Positions 1 through 6,044 of a stretch of 14,660 nt of DNA are shown here, in pieces (position 1 is the stretch's first letter; every line of letters begins with the position of its first letter). This stretch comes from Saprospiraceae bacterium (GTDB lineage: Bacteria > Bacteroidota > Bacteroidia > Bacteroidales > JAIPBB01). The notes beneath the pieces were generated by a model that did no database searches, was not told the origin of the DNA, and saw only the letters and a program-made list of their open reading frames with translations. Made by a program: the position numbers and the translations under genes. The stretch lies in contig JAIPBB010000117.1 in assembly GCA_021739805.1 (NCBI GenBank), forward strand, positions 1 to 14,660, given 5' to 3'.

Positions 1-102
1 ATCAAACAGGTTTACGACCTTTTGAATTATAAGGATGTACCATTCCATAGAAAAAAATCCGTAGTGGTACCTGTGGAAATTTCAAAAAATGATTCTTCTT
101 GA
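1..102 (+). CDS. C-terminal fragment of an unidentified protein
   Basis: Frame 1 is open from the first base to a TGA at 100-102 and gives 33 residues of the end of a protein; the start lies left of the window. The tail contains the stretch FHRKKSVVVPVEIS, an alternating hydrophobic beta strand. It is loosely like the last strand of TonB C-terminal or similar periplasmic domains, but this is too short to assign a family. The next gene is on the opposite strand, so this gene ends a convergent pair. Between the two stops, around 141-161, a short AAAGC/GCTTT stem is followed by a T-rich run that could serve as a weak terminator. The frame is plausible but not proven coding. Confidence 0.45.
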   Translation: MKQVYDLLNYKDVPFHRKKSVVVPVEISKNDSS

Positions 103-215
103 TATCAAGTAGTTATAAATTATTGACTGCAATGTGGGTTAAAGCTTTGCTTTTGTTTTAATTAACTGTAAAACTGTTTCGCCTATCCCCCCATTTTGCT
201 GTAAAAAATGAAATC

Positions 216-2015
216 TTAGTCTTTTAAAATTTTATAATTTTGCTTCCTGCCATTATTAATTTCCATAATATAAATCCCTGGAGATAGTTTACTTACATCG
301 ATTTTAACATTTTCAGAATCCAATTGACCTGACATGATTTTTCCACCTAAAAGGTCGTGAATTTCGTAAGTATTTCCAATAAAGTTTTTATTTTGTTTCA
401 CATAGAGTACTTCTTTTACAGGATTTGGGTATATAGCAACAGAATTATTTAAATCCAAATTTTCTATTCCTGTTTCATCCTTAAAAATATGAACCGCAGC
501 TGAGGTATCGGTGCAGCCATTATAGCTTACAATTACTGCATAATCACCTGTGGTATCAGCCACATAAAACTGGTTGGTTGCCCCGGAAATGGGTAGCATA
601 GAATTGTTATAGTCTAACCATTGATAGATAGCAGAATCTTGATGTGCAGTGATGGTATCGCCTGAGATTATAGTAGTTACATCCACATCACGGATGGCAA
701 CAGTAAAACTAACATTACAACCTGCCACCAAATAATTCACCACGTAAGTATTGGGAGCACTATTTTTTGGCGTAAAACTTCCCGTTAAAGGATCAATATC
801 TAAACCTAGAGGATATGATGAGAATGTTCCACCAGTTCCACCAGTCAAGGTGCAAGTTTGAAGATTATTGTCGTCGTAACAGTAAGTAGTATTGGAATAT
901 TGAATACTAGGACTGGAATTTAAAAAGACATAATCACCATCATTATTGCTAAAATAACCAGAATACATATCAATATAGTTATCATTATTTATAAAGCCTA
1001 TAGCCATCCCATGTGAGCTTGAACCAGCAGGAGCTTGATAACAAAGCCCATATCCGGACATCTCAGTTTTTGTCCATATTTGAGGAGCTGAACTATAAAA
1101 ACTCATAAAAACATCGAGATCACCATCGTTATCAAAATCGTAAAGGTGAACAGCTTTGCAATAGTTGCCCGTTGCCACAGTGGTGTCTAATGTAAAAACT
1201 GCGGAACCGTTATTTTTCCATATTTCAGAGCCGCCACTTGATAGGCCAATCCATGCATCTAAATCGCCATCACCATCTAAATCACCCAAATCTAAATTGC
1301 TACCGGATGCACTAAAGGAAGTTCCTGATTGAGTAAAAGTACCAGTTCCATTATTTAAAAACACCGAATTACTAGCTGATGAATTATTGCTAGTTACAAA
1401 AGCATCCAAATCTCCATCTCCATCCAGATCACCTAATTCTACATCATCTCCTTTAGCTCCTGTTATAGTTTGAAACAGTGTAAAAACTCCATACCCATTA
1501 TTTTTAAACAATTTACCACTTGAGCCTGATTTATTTGGAATGAAAATATCAATGTCGTTGTCATTGTCAACATCGCCAATTGCAGCATTATAAGCAGCAA
1601 TATTTGAACTGACAGTAGTCACACTAAAAACCCCTAATCCATTATTTATCAATATTGTTAAGCTAGCAGAAGTGTAAAAAGGAATAGCAATAATATCTAA
1701 ATCATTATCACCATCAACATCGGCTACGTTCACTCCGTAGAAATCTCCATTTGTACCTGTAGCATATTGGGCATTTAAAGTAAAGATGCCGCTTCCATTA
1801 TTAAAAAACACATCCACTCCATAATATGCACCAATCGACACTGCATCTTGGTCTCCATCTCCATCAAAATCTCCCAATCCAACTCCAAAAGTAGCAGCAG
1901 AAGTTACCGGCTCAATTTGCTGTTGATAAGTGTAATTACAGCATTGAGCATAGGTTTGAGTACTTGCCAATAATAAAATTGCAATAATCCAGAATGTTTG
2001 TAGTCCTTTTTTCAT
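216..2015 (-). CDS. Secreted FG-GAP/VCBS repeat protein with T9SS C-terminal sorting domain
   Basis: This 599-residue protein is exported through Sec and then probably secreted or surface-anchored by the type IX system. Residues 1-24 are a signal peptide (lysines, a hydrophobic core, cleavage near TYA-Q). Residues 40-365 carry six calcium-binding loops of the form DxDxDxD with spacing near 48 residues (about 49-57, 99-107, 148-156, 196-204, 245-253, 293-301). A degenerate seventh lies near 341-349. Each is followed by an FLNNG-type strand, which is the FG-GAP/VCBS beta-propeller pattern. Residues 370-510 look Ig-like and contain paired cysteines. Residues 525-599 (VAIYPNPV near the start, LSPGIYIMEI near the end) are a type A T9SS sorting domain. 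No catalytic domain is visible, so adhesion or surface binding is likely and the ligand is unknown. It appears monocistronic. Confidence 0.9.
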   Translation of the reverse strand: MKKGLQTFWIIAILLLASTQTYAQCCNYTYQQQIEPVTSAATFGVGLGDFDGDGDQDAVSIGAYYGVDVFFNNGSGIFTLNAQYATGTNGDFYGVNVADVDGDNDLDIIAIPFYTSASLTILINNGLGVFSVTTVSSNIAAYNAAIGDVDNDNDIDIFIPNKSGSSGKLFKNNGYGVFTLFQTITGAKGDDVELGDLDGDGDLDAFVTSNNSSASNSVFLNNGTGTFTQSGTSFSASGSNLDLGDLDGDGDLDAWIGLSSGGSEIWKNNGSAVFTLDTTVATGNYCKAVHLYDFDNDGDLDVFMSFYSSAPQIWTKTEMSGYGLCYQAPAGSSSHGMAIGFINNDNYIDMYSGYFSNNDGDYVFLNSSPSIQYSNTTYCYDDNNLQTCTLTGGTGGTFSSYPLGLDIDPLTGSFTPKNSAPNTYVVNYLVAGCNVSFTVAIRDVDVTTIISGDTITAHQDSAIYQWLDYNNSMLPISGATNQFYVADTTGDYAVIVSYNGCTDTSAAVHIFKDETGIENLDLNNSVAIYPNPVKEVLYVKQNKNFIGNTYEIHDLLGGKIMSGQLDSENVKIDVSKLSPGIYIMEINNGRKQNYKILKD

Positions 2016-2052
2016 ATGTTTAATTTTTTTGGTTTGGTATAAAAATATATCA

Positions 2053-2085
2053 CAATATTACTAATATTTTTTTATTTATGGTCAA
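2053..2085 (-). promoter_or_regulatory. Possible promoter of the FG-GAP repeat gene
   Basis: On the minus strand TTG (2083-2085) is followed after 22 bases by TAATATTG (2053-2060). This is one mismatch from the Bacteroidota -7 element TAnnTTTG, and it sits about 37 bases before the start codon at 2015. The spacing is at the long end of the accepted range and the region is very AT-rich, so this is a weak call. Confidence 0.3.
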
Positions 2086-2149
2086 TACATTCCAATAATT
2101 TCCGGGCAGATTAATTACCAAACATTCAACATATTACGCTTTAATTTTA

Positions 2150-2181
2150 TTCAAATTTTGTTTTGCAAAGAATCTACAGAA
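2150..2181 (+). repeat. Direct repeat, left copy (32 bp, one mismatch to 2911-2942)
   Basis: The sequence beginning TTCAAATTTTGTTTTGCAAA is the same as 2911-2942 except for one T/C difference. The copies are 761 bp apart and bracket the small secreted-protein gene at 2359-2838. The flanking inverted pair CCGGGCA (2102-2108) / TGCCCGG (2188-2194) encloses this copy. A GTTTGCT at 2200-2206 recurs directly after the next gene's stop, at 2840-2846. Confidence 0.8.
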
Positions 2182-2250
2182 TTGTTTTGCCCGGCTTGTG
2201 TTTGCTTATAAAAAAATATATAGAAATGTAATTATTGTTATTATTTTGAA

Positions 2251-2258
2251 TATATTTG
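2251..2258 (+). promoter_or_regulatory. Possible -7 element for the small secreted-protein gene
   Basis: TATATTTG fits the Bacteroidota -7 consensus TAnnTTTG exactly. The nearest upstream TTG (2235-2237) is only 13 bases away, too close for a standard -33 element, and the start codon is 100 bases downstream. This is a weak call. Confidence 0.25.
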
Positions 2259-2358
2259 AAGTGAAATTAATGGGTATAGGCAACTAGAGTAGGTTGGATA
2301 TAAACTATTAATGGTGGTTATTTAGGTTGTCAAAAATTAAAACAAAACATTTATAAAT

Positions 2359-2838
2359 ATGAAAATGCGAATTCTATTCTTGATATCCTTTTTGTTCATA
2401 TTTATTTGTTCTTACGGACAAACCAAAAGAAACTATGATAGATTAATTCAGGAGGCATTGAAAGAGTGGAAAAAAGAAATTAAAATTTCTGATACTCTGG
2501 TTATTGAAATTATCCCTGAAACACAAGATGAATATGACAAATATTATGAATTGACAAATCCAAACAATGGAGAAGAATTTCATAAAATGTATAATTTTTT
2601 AGAAAATCAGATTTATTACAAAGGAATTGTTGAACAAAACAATAAAGAAATAATTAAGAAAGTGATATTATTGGCTCCGTACGTCGATGGAGAATACGCT
2701 GAAAGTTATTTTGATTATTTAGACTATATTGCAGAAAAAGATAACAAAATATTCTGTGAGCTTTTTAAAGACATCGCAGAAAAAGAAAAAAGATTTGAAT
2801 CATATTTTGAAAAAAAATGCCAAAATAAAAAACAATAA
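2359..2838 (+). CDS. Small secreted protein of unknown function
   Basis: The product has 159 residues and belongs to no family I recognise. Residues 1-20 are a clear Sec signal peptide (MKMR followed by a Phe/Ile/Leu-rich core, cleavage near SYG-Q21, a common Bacteroidota pattern). The cysteine at 17 lacks a lipobox, so this is not a lipoprotein. The mature part is highly charged, rich in Lys, Glu, Asp and Tyr, and predicted largely helical. It has WKKE near the N-terminus, several YDKYYE/YFDYLDY-like stretches, and a lysine-rich end. It is probably periplasmic or outer-membrane associated. The gene stands alone and is flanked by the 32-bp direct repeats; a 7-bp inverted repeat begins two bases after its stop. 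This arrangement suggests the gene was acquired or is exchanged as a unit. Confidence 0.75.
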   Translation: MKMRILFLISFLFIFICSYGQTKRNYDRLIQEALKEWKKEIKISDTLVIEIIPETQDEYDKYYELTNPNNGEEFHKMYNFLENQIYYKGIVEQNNKEIIKKVILLAPYVDGEYAESYFDYLDYIAEKDNKIFCELFKDIAEKEKRFESYFEKKCQNKKQ

Positions 2839-2839
2839 C

Positions 2840-2874
2840 GTTTGCTAATCAAGCAACTCGCCCCATCAGCAAAC
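2840..2874 (+). repeat. Inverted repeat directly after the stop codon
   Basis: GTTTGCT (2840-2846) and AGCAAAC (2868-2874) form a perfect 7-bp inverted pair around a 21-base loop, starting two bases after the TAA of the preceding gene. There is no T-run after it, so it is not a typical intrinsic terminator. It probably belongs to the same element as the 32-bp repeat at 2911-2942. Confidence 0.55.
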
Positions 2875-2910
2875 ACTAACAGGAAGAAGCTCTCACACCA
2901 AACCAAAAGT

Positions 2911-2942
2911 TTCAAATTTTGTTTTGCAAAGAATCCACAGAA
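2911..2942 (+). repeat. Direct repeat, right copy (32 bp, one mismatch to 2150-2181)
   Basis: This is the second copy of the repeat described at 2150-2181. It lies 72 bases after the stop of the small secreted-protein gene. Beyond 2942 similarity to the left copy ends, and an antisense open frame that looks like the beginning of another gene abuts it (2943-3044). Confidence 0.8.
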
Positions 2943-3044
2943 ATATTTAACTAAGAAGTGTTCAAGTATTTTAAGTGAAAGATTACTCCCATCCAATTCA
3001 AATCCAATTTCACCAACAATATTTTTCTTGATATTTTCTTCCAT
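2943..3044 (-). pseudogene. Possible truncated 5' end of a gene
   Basis: On the minus strand an ATG at 3042-3044 opens a frame of about 34 codons with ordinary protein-like composition (MEENIKKNIVGEIGFELDG and onward). The frame runs into the 32-bp repeat at 2942. Beyond that it continues only as Phe/Cys/Ser-rich sequence antisense to the repeat and to the neighbouring real gene. The simplest reading is a gene start cut off where the repeat-bearing segment joined. It could also be a chance open frame in the leader of the stressosome operon. I do not recognise the family. Confidence 0.3.
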
Positions 3045-3094
3045 TTATAGTATTTTAGCCTATTCTAATATTTCCAACCCTAAAAACAAAAATT

Positions 3095-3457
3095 ATGGAG
3101 CATAAAAATTGGTATGATGAAAAAGATGAAATCTTACATCAAAAAATAATTGGTCCCTATTCAACAGATGAGGCAATAGAATCAGGAAAGCTTTATATTG
3201 AGCTTTTGGAAGGGAAACCTTACAGACAAATGATTGTTGACCTTACTGAAGCCGGCAAAATGGAAAGTCGCGACACAAGATCAATCACAAATGAACAATT
3301 AAATATTGCAAAAATTACTGATGTTGCTTTTGTTGGAGCTAATGCTGCCACACGTATGATTGCAAAAGTACTTATGAAACTTGGCAGTCTTAAAGCAAAC
3401 AGTAATTTCGTTGCAACTGTTGACGAAGCAGTTGTATGGATAAAAAATAGGAGATAA
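3095..3457 (+). CDS. SpoIIAA-like/STAS-fold protein, first gene of the stressosome operon
   Basis: This 120-residue soluble protein is of the SpoIIAA-like type. It has an N-terminal beta sheet (WYDEKDEILHQKIIGPYS), a helix, then a strand-helix unit MIVDLTEAGKM near 46-56. VAFVGANAATRMIAKVL follows near 77-93, and it ends in a helix with VVWIKN. It lacks the clear phosphoacceptor segment seen in RsbS. The stop is followed after five bases by the RsbR-type gene, so the two are almost certainly co-transcribed. Its role is inferred only from position: an accessory STAS-like partner or anti-sigma-antagonist-like input for the downstream RsbT-type kinases. No convincing promoter was found upstream; the leader is about 50 bases after the truncated antisense frame. 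Confidence 0.75.
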   Translation: MEHKNWYDEKDEILHQKIIGPYSTDEAIESGKLYIELLEGKPYRQMIVDLTEAGKMESRDTRSITNEQLNIAKITDVAFVGANAATRMIAKVLMKLGSLKANSNFVATVDEAVVWIKNRR

Positions 3458-3462
3458 AAAAA

Positions 3463-4161
3463 ATGGAAGAAAAAATTAATATAAAAAACATAAAGAAAAG
3501 AGTAGAAAAAATCGAAGACGTTTTAGCTTCAGTAGCAGCAGGTGATTTGGATGCCAGATTAGAGTCGGATATAGAGGATGATTTCACAGGAATTGAAGCC
3601 GCAATTGACATTTTGATTGATGATTTAACATTCGAACTCAACAATAGTGAGAAGGCACAAAAAGAACTTCAAGCTCAGCTAGAGAAAGTTAATGAGCAGC
3701 AAAAAACAATTTTACAACAACAAGAAGATTTAATGGAATTATCCAGTCCCGTTTCAAAAGTTTGGGATAATATTTTGATACTTCCTGTTATTGGAACTCT
3801 TGATAGCCAGCGCACTCAAATTATGATGGAGAATTTATTGCAAAAAATTGTTGATACAGGTTGTACAATGTCAATTTTAGACATAACCGGTGTTCCTACT
3901 GTTGACACTCAAATTGCAAATCATTTGTTGAAAACTGTTACATCTGCCCGATTGCTTGGTGCAGAGTGTATTATATCAGGAATTAGCCCGGCAATTGCAC
4001 AAACAATTGTTCATCTTGGAATTGACCTTTCGGCAATTAAAACCAAAGCTACTCTTCAGGATGCTATGATTTATGCTATGAGCAAGAACAAAATAAAATT
4101 TGAAGTATCCAAAGAGAACTTTCATCAGGATGAAGCATTTGATAAAAATGAATACAAATAA
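3463..4161 (+). CDS. RsbR-family stressosome scaffold/sensor with HAMP-like N-terminus
   Basis: The product has 232 residues. Residues 12-60 resemble a soluble HAMP-like unit (LASVAAGDLDARL, then a second helix ending IDILIDDL). Residues 60-92 are a Gln/Glu-rich coiled coil. Residues 95-210 are an RsbR-type STAS domain, with ILDITGVPTVDTQIANHLL at about 138-156 and ISGISPAIAQTIVHLGIDL at about 171-189. In known RsbR proteins the STAS domain is phosphorylated on two threonines by RsbT and packs with RsbS into a megadalton complex. Candidate acceptors here are T142, T149 and T181; I cannot say which are used. The N-terminus is not the globin-like turret of Bacillus RsbRA, so the sensed signal is unknown. 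The gene lies 10 bases before rsbS. Confidence 0.88.
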   Translation: MEEKINIKNIKKRVEKIEDVLASVAAGDLDARLESDIEDDFTGIEAAIDILIDDLTFELNNSEKAQKELQAQLEKVNEQQKTILQQQEDLMELSSPVSKVWDNILILPVIGTLDSQRTQIMMENLLQKIVDTGCTMSILDITGVPTVDTQIANHLLKTVTSARLLGAECIISGISPAIAQTIVHLGIDLSAIKTKATLQDAMIYAMSKNKIKFEVSKENFHQDEAFDKNEYK

Positions 4162-4171
4162 TTAAAATTCT

Positions 4172-4546
4172 ATGTTACAGGAAAAGCGAATACCTATTAT
4201 AAAAATCCGTGAGTTTTTAATTGTTTCTATTCAAGTTGACATGCATGATAAGATGGCAATTCAATTACAATCGCAGATACTATCTGAAATTGAAAAAACC
4301 GGAGCTAAGGGAGTTTTAATCGATATTTCGGTTTTAGAAATGGTTGATTCATTTATTGGCAGAATGCTATCAGGAATGGCTTCAATGGCTTCAATCATGG
4401 ATGCTTCGGTTGTGATTGTTGGAATGCAGCCGGCAGTAGCAATAACTCTAGTTGAACTTGGTCTTGAAATGCCTGGAGTTGACACAGCTCTCAATATGGA
4501 AAAAGGTATGGAAATGCTTGAAGCCAGACTAAAAGAAAATCACTAA
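4172..4546 (+). CDS. rsbS: Stressosome STAS protein RsbS
   Basis: This 124-residue single STAS domain resembles Bacillus RsbS along its whole length: IPIIKIREFLIVSIQ at 7-21, TGAKGVLIDIS at 43-53, MVDSFIGRML at 57-66, IVGMQPAVAITLVELGL at 82-98. S60 in VDSFIG corresponds to the serine that RsbT phosphorylates in Bacillus. In that system, modification of this serine frees RsbT from the complex. RsbS is the core building block of the stressosome together with RsbR, whose gene is 10 bases upstream. The kinase gene follows after 8 bases, so the canonical R-S-T order is preserved. Confidence 0.92.
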   Translation: MLQEKRIPIIKIREFLIVSIQVDMHDKMAIQLQSQILSEIEKTGAKGVLIDISVLEMVDSFIGRMLSGMASMASIMDASVVIVGMQPAVAITLVELGLEMPGVDTALNMEKGMEMLEARLKENH

Positions 4547-4554
4547 CCCCATAA

Positions 4555-4992
4555 ATGCAATTTAAAATGCTAAATGGAGCAAATAATAATAATTGGGAAA
4601 TTTTAACAAATGAGCAAATTGAAACAGAATTTGACATTGTTACTATGAGAGGTATGGTGAGACATTTTGCAAAGCTAAAAGGTTTAGGAATTGTTGACCA
4701 AACAAGAATAACTACCGCAGTTAGTGAACTTCTAAGGAATATGTTTCAATATGCAGGAGGCGGAACCTTTACAATTGAAACGGGAAATTTTGAAGATAAA
4801 AAAGCCCTGATAATTTCATGTATTGATAATGGTCCCGGAATTCCTGACCTTGAATTAGCAATGAAGGATGGTTATACTTCCGGTGCCGGAATGGGATATG
4901 GATTACCCGGAGCTAAAAGATTGGTTGATAATTTTGAGATTGAAACAGAAGTTAATAAAGGGACAAAAGTGAGGGTTATGAAATGGATTTAA
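4555..4992 (+). CDS. rsbT: Serine/threonine kinase RsbT (GHKL ATPase)
   Basis: This 145-residue GHKL-fold kinase phosphorylates the STAS domains of RsbR and RsbS in the known systems. The N-box is SELLRNMFQYAGGG (about 58-71), the G1 box is DNGPGIPD (about 91-98), and the glycine-rich lid is GAGMGYGLPGAKRL (about 110-123). The C-terminal [10 protein letters not shown] is also typical of RsbT. Compared with Bacillus RsbT (about 133 residues) it carries a few extra residues at the start; an internal ATG at 4567 could be the real start. The stop overlaps the next gene's start by 10 bases, which suggests translational coupling. No RsbU target is encoded nearby, so released RsbT may act on another partner. 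Confidence 0.9.
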   Translation: MQFKMLNGANNNNWEILTNEQIETEFDIVTMRGMVRHFAKLKGLGIVDQTRITTAVSELLRNMFQYAGGGTFTIETGNFEDKKALIISCIDNGPGIPDLELAMKDGYTSGAGMGYGLPGAKRLVDNFEIETEVNKGTKVRVMKWI

Positions 4993-6044
4993 ACCGTAAT
5001 CAACTTGAGCTTTATGCAATTAATAAGAATTCAGATATTGGATTATGCAGGCGAAAAGCTGTTAGTTTAGCCAAACAAATAGGTTTTAATGATGTTAATT
5101 CAGGTGAAGTTGCAATCATTATTACAGAATTGGCTACAAACGTTCTCAAGCATGGAGGTGGAATTGGGAAATTCCTGATTAATAGAATTGAAAATAATGA
5201 AAATAACGAAGGAATTGAAATTTGGTGCTGCGATTCCGGGAATGGCTTTAAAGATATTCAAAAAGCCAGCGAAGATGGATATTCCGACAAATCAAGTTTG
5301 GGTCTCGGAATAGGTGCGATTCGAAGGTTATCCGATGAATTTGATTTTAACCCGAATGTGCCGGAAAACCTAAAGAGCATAATCGAAAATGGTAGTTACA
5401 ATTACAAGAATTGCATTCGAACAACCAAATGGCTAACAAAAACAAACTGGATAATAAAAAACAATAATATTTCAATAGGCGCTGCTTCCCGAGCTAAACC
5501 CGGCGAAACACTAAATGGAGATGATTATGTAATAGTTAATTTAAGCTCAACCTTAGTTTTAGTAGCCTTGATTGATGGGCTTGGTCATGGCAAACATGCT
5601 CATTTTGCTTCCAATCTTGCTAAAGAACAGCTTTTGTTAAAAAAAGACCAACCTATTGAACTAATTATGCAATATGTTCATAATGCATTAAAAGGCTCCA
5701 GAGGTGCTGTTTTAGGGCTGTGTAAAATTGATACTGAAAAAGAAAAGCTAATATTTACCGGAATTGGAAATATCGAAGGACAAGTCTTTAATAAAAGTGA
5801 CAGTAAATCCTTAATCTCCTTTGGTGGGATTGTAGGGCATAATATGAGAACACCAAGAGTGTTTGAATTCGATTTTAAAAAAGGCTATACTTTATGCATT
5901 TATTCTGACGGAATAACTTCAAACTGGAAAAATCAAGAAATTGATTGGAATGAAAATCCACAGTCGAATGCAGAAAAATTATTAAATAATAATTCAAGAA
6001 TTAGTGATGACGCAACAGTTATTATCATCAGGCACACCGCATAA
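4983..6044 (+). CDS. Fusion of RsbT-like ATPase and RsbX-like PP2C/SpoIIE phosphatase
   Basis: The product has 353 residues. Residues 1-150 form a second GHKL kinase-type domain with N-box [13 protein letters not shown] (48-60), G1 box DSGNGF (84-89) and lid [12 protein letters not shown] (105-116). Residues 163-352 form a PP2C-type phosphatase of the SpoIIE/RsbX class. Its metal-binding acidic motifs are visible: NGDDY (178-182), DGLGHG (198-203), YSDGI (307-311) and SDDAT (341-345). RsbX in known stressosomes removes phosphate from RsbS/RsbR and resets the complex. Carrying kinase-like and phosphatase domains in one chain implies both directions of the switch could sit in one protein. NCBI-style naming would be ATP-binding SpoIIE-family phosphatase. 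It overlaps rsbT by 10 bases and the next gene by 38. Confidence 0.88.
   Translation: MDLNRNQLELYAINKNSDIGLCRRKAVSLAKQIGFNDVNSGEVAIIITELATNVLKHGGGIGKFLINRIENNENNEGIEIWCCDSGNGFKDIQKASEDGYSDKSSLGLGIGAIRRLSDEFDFNPNVPENLKSIIENGSYNYKNCIRTTKWLTKTNWIIKNNNISIGAASRAKPGETLNGDDYVIVNLSSTLVLVALIDGLGHGKHAHFASNLAKEQLLLKKDQPIELIMQYVHNALKGSRGAVLGLCKIDTEKEKLIFTGIGNIEGQVFNKSDSKSLISFGGIVGHNMRTPRVFEFDFKKGYTLCIYSDGITSNWKNQEIDWNENPQSNAEKLLNNNSRISDDATVIIIRHTA

Larger units (their letters stand above)
2016..2358. other. Intergenic region with the left cassette-type repeat
   Basis: These 343 bases separate two divergent genes. They contain the possible promoter of the leftward gene and a 32-bp sequence (2150-2181) repeated at 2911-2942. 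Around that repeat is a 7-bp inverted pair, CCGGGCA at 2102-2108 and TGCCCGG at 2188-2194. A TATATTTG box lies at 2251-2258. No open frame of note was found. Confidence 0.6.

Noticed and set aside
250..1950. Tandem DNA repeat array in the FG-GAP gene
   Set aside because: The roughly 145-base periodicity is explained by the protein repeats; DNA copies are diverged and contain no CRISPR-like spacers.
2840..2874. Rho-independent terminator after the small secreted-protein gene
   Set aside because: The stem is only 7 bp with a 21-base loop and no T-run follows.
2840..2942. Integron attC site
   Set aside because: The flanking GTTTGCT/AGCAAAC does not fit the GTTRRRY/RYYYAAC core sites and no integrase is visible; only the cassette-like layout is retained as a finding.
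2842..3105. Plus-strand open frame of 87 codons after the small secreted-protein gene
   Set aside because: It starts at a TTG, runs through the inverted repeat and the 32-bp repeat, overlaps the next gene's start and has no protein-like pattern.
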